A stretch of DNA of 64,000 nucleotides from Mesorhizobium loti CJ3sym (GCF_000472785.1 NZ_AXAL01000011.1:186001-250000), one strand, 5' to 3'; positions 1-8,593 are shown, numbered from the stretch's first letter. A program made the numbers and translations. The notes: generated by a model not told the origin, from the sequence alone.

Positions 1-1
1 C

Positions 2-1231
2 CACTTTGCCCTCAACATCATGCTGCTGCACATGCTGTCGGCGCAAGGCTACGGCCTTTTCGCCATCGCCATGGTGATGGGCGGCGTCGGCCTTTCCTAC
101 ATCAGGTCGCTTACCGCCGTTCCTGCTTCGATTTGGATGAGCAAGAGCACCAACAGCGCCGGCGTCGACGCCCATGACGTGGCCTTTGGAACGGCGGCGG
201 TGGTGGTGGCGCTGCTGATGGCGCTCGGCACGACCGTTCTGATGCATCTGCTGGGCGACCCGAACGGCATTGCCGCCGGCTGCTTCGTCGGCGCATGGTC
301 GCTGCGCAGCCATATGCGCACCGCATTCTTCGCACGCCGCCAGCAGGTGATCGTTTCCATCAGCGATGCCGCTTTCACGATCGCCGGCACCGTGCTGGCG
401 GGGCTGGCGATCTGGTTTGCAAAGGACGCACTGCAGAGCGTGTTCTATGCCCTTGCCGCGGCAAATGTGATCGGCATCTTCGCGCTTGTCCGGCTGGCGC
501 GCCGCACCATTCGCATCAGCTTCCGCATGCCGACGCGCCGCCGCTATGCCAAGCTCTGGCGCCAGCTGTGCTGGTCGGCCTTCAGCGCCACCACCACCAA
601 CATCCAGGGCCAATGCCTGGCGCTGCTGGTCGCCGGCATTGCCGGGCCCGCGGCTTACGCACCGCTGGCGGCTGTTATCGTGTTTTTTGCGCCGCTGCGC
701 ATCATCAGCCTTGCCTTCGTCAACATGACGCAGCCGGAGCTGGCGAAGCTGATGCGGCAAAACGAAACACGTCGTGTCTGGACGCAGGCGAAGATCTGGG
801 CGCTGGTCATGGGGCTCGGCGGCCTGGCCTATGGATGCGCCATCCTGTTCATCCTGCCGATGATAAAATCCCAGGCTCTCCAGGGTGCCTCTGTCGAGTT
901 CATCGGGCTGTTGGCGATCGTGAATTTTGTCCCGGTCATGCTCTATGTCATGCCCCGCATCGTCCTTGAGATCATGGGCGATTTCCGCATCGTCGCCTTC
1001 ATCACCATGGGCGGCGCGATCGTCGGGCTGGCGCTGATCGCCATCGTACTTTCAGTCGCGTCGCCAACGTGGGCGCTGCTGGGGTCCGCGGTCTCCGAGG
1101 TCTTCGTGCTCGTGGCATCCTGGTATTTCGCGCATCACCGCATGTGGAACATCGAACATCCGGACCAGTCGCGTAACAGCCGCCTGGGCTCGTGGCGACG
1201 GGCGGTCACGTTCGCTTCGGCGAAAAGATAG
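2..1231 (+). CDS. Polysaccharide flippase / lipopolysaccharide-type exporter, 5' end missing
   Basis: The reading frame is open from the first bases of the window, so the true start lies upstream; about 409 residues are visible. The protein is almost entirely hydrophobic helices separated by short basic loops, as in Wzx/MATE-like oligosaccharide flippases that move lipid-linked sugar units across the inner membrane. It is followed after 9 bp by two CelD-like acetyltransferase genes on the same strand, which suggests an exopolysaccharide or capsule operon. The stop codon TAG overlaps the AGGAGG ribosome site of the next gene. Substrate cannot be told from sequence; the family call rests on hydropathy and overall resemblance. 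Confidence 0.7.
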   Translation, partial: HFALNIMLLHMLSAQGYGLFAIAMVMGGVGLSYIRSLTAVPASIWMSKSTNSAGVDAHDVAFGTAAVVVALLMALGTTVLMHLLGDPNGIAAGCFVGAWSLRSHMRTAFFARRQQVIVSISDAAFTIAGTVLAGLAIWFAKDALQSVFYALAAANVIGIFALVRLARRTIRISFRMPTRRRYAKLWRQLCWSAFSATTTNIQGQCLALLVAGIAGPAAYAPLAAVIVFFAPLRIISLAFVNMTQPELAKLMRQNETRRVWTQAKIWALVMGLGGLAYGCAILFILPMIKSQALQGASVEFIGLLAIVNFVPVMLYVMPRIVLEIMGDFRIVAFITMGGAIVGLALIAIVLSVASPTWALLGSAVSEVFVLVASWYFAHHRMWNIEHPDQSRNSRLGSWRRAVTFASAKR

Positions 1232-1240
1232 GAGGCGGAT

Positions 1241-2485
1241 GTGACAAGTCATGCGGTTCAAATTGCTGACGTGACCGGCTTTCCCGGCGGGCAGGTCTCC
1301 CATCCGGTTACCGTTGCCGCGAACGACGCTTTCACCGCGCGGTTGCACACCAGCCTCGAAACGGCCAAGCCGCTCTGGCTGCGCTTCCAGGAAAGCGGGG
1401 TGTGCACCGGCCACCAGAATTATGCGTGGGCCGAGGGCATCGTCGCGCGGCTGATGCCGGACGGTGCCGACCTGTTGATCGTCGAGGTGAATGACGCCGC
1501 GACTGGCGCGCCCCGGATGCTGGTGCCGCTGATCCGGCGGCAGGCCTTCCACCACCGGGTGATCGAATGGCTGAACTGCGGCGTGTGCGACTACGCAGCG
1601 CCGTTGCTGGCCGATGCGAGGCCGTGGACCACGCAATCCGCGCTGGCCGCATGGACGGCGGTGCGCTCTGTGCTACCGCCGGCGGACCGCTTTCACATCA
1701 CAGGGATACCGACGAGGATCAACGGCGTCGCCAATCCGCTGGCCTCGCTCCCGGAGATACGCGATTCCATCTACACCACCTTTGGCCTGGCCATAGACGG
1801 CGAACCGGAGACTGTCCTCAAGCGCCTGTGCAAGCCATCCTTCGCCAAGGAATTCGGCAAAGACTGGCGCCGGCTCGAGCGGCTCGGCAGCGTGGAACTG
1901 GTCGAGGCCGGTACGCCGGCCGAGGTGGAGCAAACTTTTGGCGAACTGGTTCGGATGCGGCTCAGCCGCTTTCGCGAGCTTGGCCGCTTCGACCTGCTGA
2001 CGCGGGAACCGGTCGTCGATTTCTACCGCAACGCCGCTCTCAAGGGCTTGTCGGACGGGTCGGTGCGGCTGTTCGGCCTGCGCGTTGGCGAGGCTCTGAT
2101 CGCGGTCCAATATCTTCTGGTTCATCAAGGCACTGTTCATGCTCTCCTGATAGCAATGGACCAGAGCGTCGTGCCCAATGTCTCGCCGGGCATCATGATC
2201 ATGGGCAGGCTGATGAGCTGGGCGCGCGAGCAGGGATGTGGATATTTCGACCTGTCGGTCGGCAACCAGAGCTACAAGGAACGCATGGGCGCGATGGGGT
2301 CGGTCCTGGTCGAACTCTGCTACGGGTTCACGGTACGGGGCAGTGCGGCGAGCACCGCCATCAATCTGCGCAGCCGGAGCGAGGCTTTCGTGCGTTCCAG
2401 GCCGGGCCTGTTCAAGACGGTCCAGGGAGCAATGCGGGGTGTGAGGCGCTTGCGTGGAGGATGCCAAGGGAAGCCTGAGCAATAG
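1241..2485 (+). CDS. GNAT-type acetyltransferase, CelD/BcsL-like (first of a tandem pair)
   Basis: A 414-residue cytosolic protein with the Acetyltransf_6 (CelD/FemAB-like GNAT) pattern in its second half, around residues 190-350, including LGRFDLL...DFYRNAAL, a strand-rich core and the YFDLSVGN segment. Such proteins acylate sugars or lipid-linked intermediates in polysaccharide synthesis. It starts at GTG, chosen because AGGAGG lies at 1230-1235 with proper spacing. The next gene is a close paralogue 8 bp downstream, and both probably share a transcript with the upstream flippase gene. Acceptor and acyl donor are unknown. Confidence 0.75.
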   Translation: MTSHAVQIADVTGFPGGQVSHPVTVAANDAFTARLHTSLETAKPLWLRFQESGVCTGHQNYAWAEGIVARLMPDGADLLIVEVNDAATGAPRMLVPLIRRQAFHHRVIEWLNCGVCDYAAPLLADARPWTTQSALAAWTAVRSVLPPADRFHITGIPTRINGVANPLASLPEIRDSIYTTFGLAIDGEPETVLKRLCKPSFAKEFGKDWRRLERLGSVELVEAGTPAEVEQTFGELVRMRLSRFRELGRFDLLTREPVVDFYRNAALKGLSDGSVRLFGLRVGEALIAVQYLLVHQGTVHALLIAMDQSVVPNVSPGIMIMGRLMSWAREQGCGYFDLSVGNQSYKERMGAMGSVLVELCYGFTVRGSAASTAINLRSRSEAFVRSRPGLFKTVQGAMRGVRRLRGGCQGKPEQ

Positions 2486-2493
2486 GAGAGCAT

Positions 2494-3717
2494 GTGCCAA
2501 GCCAGGCAGTGAGAATGGCCCCGGTGACGGAGGCACCCGACGTGCCGGTCCTGCCGCGCACCGGCGGCACCGGCACCGCTGTGGGCTATTCGGCGCGGTT
2601 GCACACCAGCTTCGACAGCGTAAAGCCGCTCTGGCTGCGCCTTGAGGAAACCGGTCTGTGCACCGGCCACCAGGCTTTCGCGTGGGTGGAAGGGATCGCC
2701 AAACGGCTGATGCCCAAAGGCGCCGAGCTGCTCGTCGTAGAGGTCAACGACGCCGCCACGGGTGCGCCTATCATGCTTTTGCCGCTGATGCGGCGTCGGG
2801 CGCTTGGCCATTACGTGATCGAATGGCTGAGCTGCGGCGTGTGCGATTACTCCGCGCCGCTGCTGGCCGATGCCAGGCCCTGGACCCGGCAGAGCGCCGA
2901 CGCCGCCTGGGCGGCGGCCCGCGCTGTGCTGCCGCCTACGGACCGCTTCCATGTGGCGGGGATTCCCCAACAGGTCCATGGCGTCGCCAATCCGCTGGCG
3001 CTGCTTTCGGTGGCGCGCGACTCCATCCAGATCGCCTCGGGCCTGGCTATGGATGGCGATCCGGAGACGCTGATCAAGCGCATCTGCAAATCGTCTTTCT
3101 CCAAGAATTTCCACAAGCACTGCCGGCGCTTCGAGCAGTTGGGCGGCCTTGCCCTGGTCCAGGCCGACACGCCTGACATGGTCGAGAAGCAGTTCGCGAC
3201 GCTTTTGGAGCTCAGGCTCAACCGCTTCCGCGAGCTCGGGCGTTTCGATCTCCTGACGCAGGCGCCGGTCGTCGAGTTCTACCGCAACGCCGCCCTTGAC
3301 GGCCTGTCCGACGGCTCGGTACGGCTGTTCGGGCTGCGGGTCGGTCAAAACTATCTCGCCGTCATCTATGTGCTGGTCATGAAGGGCACCTTGCACGCCC
3401 TTCTGCTCGGCATCGACCAGGACGCGGTGGCCAACGCCTCGCCGGGCCTGACGACGGTCGGCAAGCTGATGATGTGGGCGCGGGCGCAAGGGCTCGACTA
3501 TTTCGACCTGTCGGTCGGCAGCCAAGGCTACAAGCAGCATATCGGCGCTTCAAGCTCGGTGCTGGCCGAGTTGTGCCACGCGATGACGCTGAAGGGCAGG
3601 GGTTCGACCGCCTATATCAAGCTGCGCGGCAAGACCGAGCTTTTCATTCGCTCCAAGCCGGGGCTGTACAAGGCCGCGCATGGTGTGATGCGCCGGTTGC
3701 GGCGATTGAAGAGCTGA
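2494..3717 (+). CDS. GNAT-type acetyltransferase, CelD/BcsL-like (second of a tandem pair)
   Basis: A 407-residue paralogue of the preceding gene, collinear over nearly its whole length; both carry GVCDY, ADARPWT, FRELGRFDLLT, FYRNAAL and YFDLSVG in the same order. The GTG start at 2494 is preceded by AGGAG at 2484-2488; an ATG two bases earlier is in another frame and closes at once. The N-terminal 30 residues differ most between the copies. It probably modifies the same class of polysaccharide intermediate as its neighbour, perhaps at a different position; that is inference. Confidence 0.75.
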   Translation: MPSQAVRMAPVTEAPDVPVLPRTGGTGTAVGYSARLHTSFDSVKPLWLRLEETGLCTGHQAFAWVEGIAKRLMPKGAELLVVEVNDAATGAPIMLLPLMRRRALGHYVIEWLSCGVCDYSAPLLADARPWTRQSADAAWAAARAVLPPTDRFHVAGIPQQVHGVANPLALLSVARDSIQIASGLAMDGDPETLIKRICKSSFSKNFHKHCRRFEQLGGLALVQADTPDMVEKQFATLLELRLNRFRELGRFDLLTQAPVVEFYRNAALDGLSDGSVRLFGLRVGQNYLAVIYVLVMKGTLHALLLGIDQDAVANASPGLTTVGKLMMWARAQGLDYFDLSVGSQGYKQHIGASSSVLAELCHAMTLKGRGSTAYIKLRGKTELFIRSKPGLYKAAHGVMRRLRRLKS

Positions 3718-3821
3718 GACGGCCGTCGAGGTTTCTTCGTCCTTGCGGGGGACGGTCGGATTGACAAGCACCCGGCAAAGCCATCACGTTTCCGAAAGAG
3801 CAATGATTGCGGGAGGCAATG

Positions 3822-4130
3822 ATGGCAAGCCTGGTGGTGATGTACGGCACGCCTGTGGATCCGGCGGCGTTCGATGCCTATTATCGCGAAAAACACATTC
3901 CGCTGGCCAAGACTATCCCGGGGCTGCGGCGCTACGAAATCAACCGCGGCCCGGTGATGACGCCGGCGGGACCAGCGAAGGTGCACCTTGTCGCCATCCT
4001 GCATTTCGACGACCTGACCGCCATCCAGAATGCTTTTGCCAGCGCCGAAGGGCAGGCCGCCGGCGCCGATCTCCAGGTCTTCGCGACCGGCGGCGCCGAG
4101 ATGCTGATCTTCGACAGCGAGGATGTGTGA
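3822..4130 (+). CDS. EthD-domain small protein
   Basis: A 102-residue protein of the EthD family (dimeric alpha-beta barrel fold), with the typical start MYGTPVDPAAFDAYY followed by HIPLAKTIPGL and a C-terminal LIFDSED. The ATG at 3822 is preferred over a TTG at 3807 or an ATG at 3819 because GGGAGG sits at 3811-3816 and because the resulting length matches the paralogue at 4783-5094 (103 residues). EthD proteins are linked to ether or polyketide-type oxidations, but many members have no known reaction. The gene lies alone between the acetyltransferases and a tiny RiPP-like gene. Confidence 0.8.
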   Translation: MASLVVMYGTPVDPAAFDAYYREKHIPLAKTIPGLRRYEINRGPVMTPAGPAKVHLVAILHFDDLTAIQNAFASAEGQAAGADLQVFATGGAEMLIFDSEDV

Positions 4131-4234
4131 GCCGCTCGGCGATGGCCTTCTAGCCGGGTATTTCAGCTCCGGCTTGGCAAAGAGACCGCACGGGGCTCAC
4201 CTCCCGATGGCCATTGGGGCTTTTGGGGACATAG

Positions 4235-4321
4235 ATGAAAAAGACTTATGAAAACCCGACGCTCAGCAAGCGCCAGCAGCTCTCCCGCGTGACGGCCCTC
4301 ATAGTCTCGTCCCCGAGCTGA
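4235..4321 (+). CDS. Putative RiPP precursor peptide, 28 aa (family member A)
   Basis: A 28-codon gene, too short for usual gene finders: it begins MKKTYENPTLSKRQQL and continues SRVTA, then a short tail LIVSSPS. Y5, P8 and L10 followed by VTA match four other tiny ORFs in this window (15166-15276, 15325-15405, 15485-15571, 62088-62198). The Y-x-x-P-x-L spacing resembles the leader of lasso-type RiPP precursors, which is bound by a PqqD-like protein. GGGGA at about 4225-4229 gives a plausible ribosome site, and a strong intrinsic terminator begins 28 bp after the stop, so it looks like a self-contained transcription unit. The tail has no Asp or Glu, so a classical lasso ring is not possible. 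Confidence 0.6.
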   Translation: MKKTYENPTLSKRQQLSRVTALIVSSPS

Positions 4322-4348
4322 CACGCGACAGCCTTCGACGCGACCATC

Positions 4349-4380
4349 AAACCCGCCGTCGCAAGATGGCGGGTTTTTTT
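4349..4380 (+). terminator. Rho-independent terminator after tiny RiPP-like gene
   Basis: Stem AAACCCGCC / GGCGGGTTT with a 10-base loop, followed directly by a run of seven T. It closes the transcript of the 28-codon gene at 4235-4321 and separates it from the gene starting at 4433. Confidence 0.85.
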
Positions 4381-4432
4381 GCCCCTGATCCCGATACAGG
4401 CATATGATCCGACAACAGCTTCGGAGCATCGC

Positions 4433-4780
4433 ATGTCGATCGGTTCCAGCACCCGGATTCTACTGCTGCCGGTATTGGCGGTCGTGATGCTTGCGCCACC
4501 TGCGGCGGTGCTTGCCGATGAGCCGGAGACGGCGGGACAATTCCTGGCTCGATGCGATCGCCCGAACCCTGCCTGCCGCAGCGAATTCGAGGCCGGCCTG
4601 CAAGCCGTCTACGAGGGCCAGCTGGCGTGTCCGCCACGCATTGACGTCAACGCGCCGATCACGCCCTGGCTCGACTATATGCATCGGCTGGTCGCCAAAA
4701 CCCCGAGCCTGGCCGATGACGACAAGAACAAGCTGCAGCTGGAAGCGTTCATGCGCCTGTGGCCTTGCCCGGGGAAATGA
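4433..4780 (+). CDS. Secreted small protein, Rap1a/Tai immunity-like
   Basis: A 115-residue protein with an N-terminal signal peptide (hydrophobic ILLLPVLAVVMLAPPAAVLA, cleavage near ADE). The mature part has FLARCD, a C-x-S pair, YEGQLACPP, then PWLDYM and a final LWPCPGK, so four cysteines that could form two disulfides. That order resembles the Rap1a/Tai family of periplasmic immunity proteins against type VI amidase effectors, but no toxin or T6SS gene is nearby, so an immunity role is only a suggestion. ATG 4433 is used because the signal peptide starts there; an upstream in-frame ATG at 4379 would lie in the terminator. Confidence 0.55.
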   Translation: MSIGSSTRILLLPVLAVVMLAPPAAVLADEPETAGQFLARCDRPNPACRSEFEAGLQAVYEGQLACPPRIDVNAPITPWLDYMHRLVAKTPSLADDDKNKLQLEAFMRLWPCPGK

Positions 4781-4782
4781 CC

Positions 4783-5094
4783 TCACATCGCCTCGGAATC
4801 GAAAAGCAGCATCGTCACATCGTGGTCAGGCGCGTATTTGCGCCGGTCGATGGCGCAGGCCTTGCCGACCTCGGTGGCAAAGGCCGCACGAATGGCCTCC
4901 AGGCTGTCGAAATAGAGGGTCGCGACGAGGTAGGGCGTCTCGCCCTGCAAGAGGTTCACGATCGGCCGCTTGCTGACGTCATAGCGCAGCAGCCCGGGAA
5001 GCTGTTTTGCGAGCGGCAGGTGGATGTCGAAGTAGTGCCGGTCGAAGGCGGCGGGATCGGCGGGGGTTTTGTAGATGACAAGCATCTTGGCCAT
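4783..5094 (-). CDS. EthD-domain small protein (paralogue)
   Basis: A 103-residue EthD-family protein, clearly paralogous to the one at 3822-4130: both share the segments TPxDPAAFD, H-PLAK, PGL-RY and a C-terminal LLFDSE/LIFDSE motif. The ATG at 5094 is preceded by AAGGA seven bases upstream. It is transcribed towards the Rap1a-like gene, with 2 bp between the stops. A candidate FixK/FNR box lies about 180 bp upstream of the start. No reaction can be assigned. Confidence 0.8.
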   Translation of the reverse strand: MAKMLVIYKTPADPAAFDRHYFDIHLPLAKQLPGLLRYDVSKRPIVNLLQGETPYLVATLYFDSLEAIRAAFATEVGKACAIDRRKYAPDHDVTMLLFDSEAM

Positions 5095-5541
5095 GGTTGG
5101 GTTCCTTGTGGTTTGATGTAATCGCGCCTCGTCGGCGCCGCACCAAATGTCGTTCGGCGGGAACGGATTTCGACAGGGATGCGGGGTTTTTCGCGAACCA
5201 ATGACATGGCGCCATTGCCCGAAGATATTTCGCGTCCGCCAAAGGCAAAACCCACGGGCGCATCTGGCGTTTGATCCATGTCAAAGCGGATCGGCGACGA
5301 TGCCTTTATCTGGTCTACTGTCTTGGGAAGGACACAAGGGGGTTGGGCGGTCCCAGGCCGGCAAGCTGAAAACAGCTCCGGTCTGGACCGCTTGCAACCA
5401 GGCCGTGTCCGACGGCCGGATGCTTCATGTTTTGATTCAGGTCCGCGCGCAAGCACCTTCAAAAGCCTGGCAAAACTTAACCGAACCGCAACCTGCAGTC
5501 TCTATAGGGTTGTGCGAGGGATAAGAAACCAGGGGCTTAGA
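5095..5541. other. Intergenic region with divergent promoters
   Basis: No convincing gene was found in these 447 bases; the open frames here lack ribosome sites and rhizobial-like protein composition. It must hold the promoters of the minus-strand EthD gene and the plus-strand Flp pilin, and contains the anaerobox-like sequence at 5271-5284. Confidence 0.5.
5271..5284. promoter_or_regulatory. Candidate FixK/FNR (anaerobox) binding site
   Basis: TTGATCCATGTCAA matches the Crp/Fnr-family consensus TTGAT-N4-ATCAA used by FixK and FnrN in rhizobia, with G in place of A at one position, a variant seen in real FixK boxes. It lies about 180 bp upstream of the minus-strand EthD start and 257 bp upstream of the pilin start. 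Which gene it controls is not clear. Confidence 0.5.
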
Positions 5542-5718
5542 ATGCCAAGAATAGTTTCTCGCTTCATGCGGGACGAATCCGGCGCGACCGCCATCGAGTA
5601 TGGCCTGATCGCCGCCCTCATCGCGCTCGCCATCATCACCGGCGCCGGTGCGCTCGGCAATGCGATCAATGCCAAGTTCACGAAAATCGGCACGACGCTG
5701 AACAGCAGCGGGTCGTAG
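5542..5718 (+). CDS. Flp/Fap-type pilin precursor
   Basis: A 58-residue type IVb pilin. A short basic leader ends at Gly14 within DESG|ATAIEYGL, the prepilin peptidase site of Flp pilins, with Glu at +5 and Tyr at +6 of the mature protein. It is followed by the hydrophobic assembly helix IAALIALAIITGAGAL and a small polar tail. No tad/cpa secretion genes are in the window, so this is a solitary pilin gene; Tad machinery elsewhere would be required. A longer in-frame extension upstream is ignored because it destroys the leader. Confidence 0.9.
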   Translation: MPRIVSRFMRDESGATAIEYGLIAALIALAIITGAGALGNAINAKFTKIGTTLNSSGS

Positions 5719-5821
5719 GCCGCAAAGGGCAGCCACCACGCGAAATTGACAGGACACGGCGTCTCCGTCATCCTTAAGGCACGTCGCCAGATGTTGCGTG
5801 TGGGCGACCGAGGGCAGCGTC

Positions 5822-6046
5822 ATGATCAGTCCCGTCATCGGCCAGAATGCCAAGCGCGCCGCGGTGCGCAAGGCGCTCGACCAGCACAAGGTCTACATCA
5901 CCGCGCAGAGTTTTTCGGACGGCACCTACCAGGCACGTGTGCTGGTCGACGGCGAGGCCTATTGGGTCGACGAATTCCGGCTGAGCCAACTGCGGCAGGG
6001 ATTGACCCCGGCCGAGCTTGAGCTGACGCCGGCTGCCGACGATTGA
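5822..6046 (+). CDS. Hypothetical small protein
   Basis: A 74-residue soluble protein starting MISPVIGQNAKRAAVR, with a basic N-terminal helix and a strand-rich middle (VYITAQSFSDGTYQARVLVDGEAYWVDEF) given here only as composition: aromatic and acidic residues typical of a small beta domain. The ATG at 5822 has GAGGG about nine bases upstream; a GTG at 5798 is possible. It sits 54 bp before ligD on the same strand, but no known NHEJ factor resembles it. I do not recognise the family. Confidence 0.55.
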   Translation: MISPVIGQNAKRAAVRKALDQHKVYITAQSFSDGTYQARVLVDGEAYWVDEFRLSQLRQGLTPAELELTPAADD

Positions 6047-6100
6047 GGGCGTGATCTCCACGCCTTCCGGAACGCTGGCTGCCGTGGCTTGGTCGGTGCC

Positions 6101-8593
6101 ATGACCACTCCGCCCAAACTCAAAACCTATCGCGCCAAGCGTGAGTTCTCGAAAACGCCGGAGCCCGCCGGCGGCCTGATCTCCGCCGACGGCAACCGTT
6201 TCGTCGTCCACAAGCATCACGCCACCGCGGACCACTACGATCTGCGTCTCCAGGTCGGCGATGTGCTGAAGAGCTGGGCGGTGCCGCGCGGGCCTTCGCT
6301 CAAACCGGCCGACAAGAGGCTGGCGGTCGAGACCGAGGACCATCCGCTCGAATATATCGACTTCGAGGGCGTCATCCCCGAAGGTGAGTATGGCGGCGGG
6401 CCTATGATCGTCTGGGACACCGGGACGTGGGCGCCGATGGACGATGTCGAGAAGAGCCTTCGCACCGGGGCCTTCAAGTTTCGGCTGGCCGGCGAAAAGC
6501 TCAATGGCGGCTGGATGCTGACCCGCCTGAAGCCCAAGCCCGGCGAGGACGAGAACAAGAAGAACTGGCTGCTGTTCAAGGAGCGCGACCTCGCCGCCGA
6601 CACGGCTTTGAACATCCTGGAAGCGCGGCCGGAAAGTGTGAAATCCGGCCTGCGCATCGAGGAACTGGCGGCGGCCGCCAAGCCGGCGACGAAGTCCGCG
6701 CCCAGGCCGGGTTCGTTGAAGCCAGGCGAACTGCCGGGCGCCGTCAAGGCTTCGGCACTCAGCCGTATCGAGCCGCAACTGGCGACGCAGGTGCCGAAGC
6801 CGCCCGATGGCGAGGACACAAACGAGCTCTGGCTGCACGAGATCAAGTTCGACGGCTACCGCACCATGGCGCATCTGGCTGATGGCGTGGTCAGGCTGAT
6901 CACCCGTGGCGGCATCGACTGGACGAAGCGCTATGGCGACCTGCCGCATGCGTTTGCCAAACTGCCGTGCCGCGAGGCCATCATCGACGGCGAGATCATG
7001 GTGCTCGACGGCCGGGGCATCAGCCGCTTCGCGCTGCTGCAGGACGCGCTGGCCGAGGGCGCCGGCAGCAAGCTGCATTTCTACGCCTTCGACCTGCTGC
7101 ATCTTGACGGCTGGGACCTGCTGAAGGCGCCGCTCATCCGGCGCAAGGCGCTGCTGGCCGAGCTGCTGGCCGGCCTCGGCGCCAACTCCGCCATCCAGTT
7201 CTCCGACCATGTCGAGGGCTCGGGGCAGGGACTTTTTGATCAAGCTTCTGACATGGGGCTAGAAGGCGTCGTCTCAAAGCGGGCGACCGCCATCTACCAG
7301 AGCGGCCGCACCAAGAGCTGGACCAAGACCAAGGCGCTGAAGAGCGAAGACTTCGTCATCGCCGGGTATACCGTGTCTGACGCTGCGGAAGGGCTGGCAG
7401 CGCTTGGCATGGCCGAGTGGGTGGATGGCGAGCTGCACTATCGCGGCAAGGTCGGCACCGGCTTCGACCGCGATACGGCGGAGGATCTGCTCGCCCGGCT
7501 GGAGCCGCTGATATCGGGCGCGACGCCGCCCGAAGGCGTGCCGCGCGAAATCATGCGCGAGATGCACTGGGTCAAGCCGCTGTTTTCGGCGCGCATCCAC
7601 TATGCCAACCGCACGGCGGACAATTCATTGCGCCATGGCGTGTTTCGCGGGCTCAGGGATGTCGGCCTGTCGACGCCGGTGTCGGCGAAGCGCAAGCGGC
7701 TGATCTCGGAGGCCGACCTTGCCACCATCTGGGTGACCAATCCGGAGCGGCGGTTGTTCGGCAAGACCGGCCCGACCAAGCTCGACATCGCCGTCTACTA
7801 CGCGCTGGTCGGCGACTTCATGCTGCCGCACATTCTCGGCCGCCCGGTGTCGCTGGTGCGCTGCCCGACCGGCCTGCCGAAAGACTGCTTCTTCCAGCGT
7901 CACGCCTTCACCGGCATGCCACCTTCCGTGGTGACCTTCGAGACGATGAATTCCGAGGGCGAGACAAAATCCTTCCTGTCGGTCGAAGGCGCCAAGGGTT
8001 TTCTGGCGCTGGCGCAGTTCGGCGTCGTCGAGTTCCACACCTGGGGCACGCACCGCACCAGTCTCGACAAACCGGACCAGGTCGTCTTCGACCTCGACCC
8101 GGGCGAGGGGATTTCCTGGCGCGAGGTGGTGGAGGCTGCGGTGCACATCAAGGGCGAGCTGGAGGGGCTCGGGCTGGTGCCGTTCGCCAAGACGTCCGGG
8201 GGGAATGGCATCCATATCACCGTGCCGGTGACATCAAAGCAGAACTGGAAGAAGCTGCATCAGGCAACCAGCGCCATCTCCACGCATCTGGCGGCCACCG
8301 CGCCCGACACGTTCACCACCACCATGGGCAAGGACAATCGCAAGAAGCGCATCTTCATCGACTATCACCGCAACGCACGCGGCCACACATCGGCGGCGCC
8401 CTATTCGCTGCGGGCGCGTACCAATCTGCCGGCCTCGACGCCGGTGAGCTGGAGCGATCTGGAGGCGATCGATGCGCCGCAGGACCTGAATTATTCGTCG
8501 CTGCCGGGGTTGCTGGAGACGTCTGGTGATCCGTGGGCGGATATCGAGGAGTTCGCGCGGGATTTGCCGGTGATTGGGGGGGCGAGGAGGTAG
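6101..8593 (+). CDS. ligD: Multidomain NHEJ DNA ligase LigD (PE-LIG-POL)
   Basis: An 830-residue enzyme of bacterial non-homologous end joining. Residues about 15-170 form the 3'-phosphoesterase domain (HKHHATADHYDLRLQ, IPEGEYGGG). About 220-520 is the ATP-dependent ligase with the nucleotidyl-lysine motif KFDG (K249). About 540-815 is the primase-polymerase with DLDPG (D664, D666) and SGGNGIHI. This domain order is that of Pseudomonas and rhizobial LigD. ATG 6101 fits the family N-terminus; a TTG at 6089 adds four residues. It works with the Ku encoded at 9047-9955; between them lie only repeats, with both genes on the same strand. Confidence 0.97.
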   Translation: MTTPPKLKTYRAKREFSKTPEPAGGLISADGNRFVVHKHHATADHYDLRLQVGDVLKSWAVPRGPSLKPADKRLAVETEDHPLEYIDFEGVIPEGEYGGGPMIVWDTGTWAPMDDVEKSLRTGAFKFRLAGEKLNGGWMLTRLKPKPGEDENKKNWLLFKERDLAADTALNILEARPESVKSGLRIEELAAAAKPATKSAPRPGSLKPGELPGAVKASALSRIEPQLATQVPKPPDGEDTNELWLHEIKFDGYRTMAHLADGVVRLITRGGIDWTKRYGDLPHAFAKLPCREAIIDGEIMVLDGRGISRFALLQDALAEGAGSKLHFYAFDLLHLDGWDLLKAPLIRRKALLAELLAGLGANSAIQFSDHVEGSGQGLFDQASDMGLEGVVSKRATAIYQSGRTKSWTKTKALKSEDFVIAGYTVSDAAEGLAALGMAEWVDGELHYRGKVGTGFDRDTAEDLLARLEPLISGATPPEGVPREIMREMHWVKPLFSARIHYANRTADNSLRHGVFRGLRDVGLSTPVSAKRKRLISEADLATIWVTNPERRLFGKTGPTKLDIAVYYALVGDFMLPHILGRPVSLVRCPTGLPKDCFFQRHAFTGMPPSVVTFETMNSEGETKSFLSVEGAKGFLALAQFGVVEFHTWGTHRTSLDKPDQVVFDLDPGEGISWREVVEAAVHIKGELEGLGLVPFAKTSGGNGIHITVPVTSKQNWKKLHQATSAISTHLAATAPDTFTTTMGKDNRKKRIFIDYHRNARGHTSAAPYSLRARTNLPASTPVSWSDLEAIDAPQDLNYSSLPGLLETSGDPWADIEEFARDLPVIGGARR

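Noticed and set aside
4433..4780. A type VI effector-immunity pair at this locus
   Set aside because: No amidase effector or T6SS component is encoded nearby; the Rap1a-like resemblance alone is not enough.
5278..5718. A long form of the Flp pilin (146 residues)
   Set aside because: The extension would precede the prepilin leader, which must be at the N-terminus; the start at 5542 is used.
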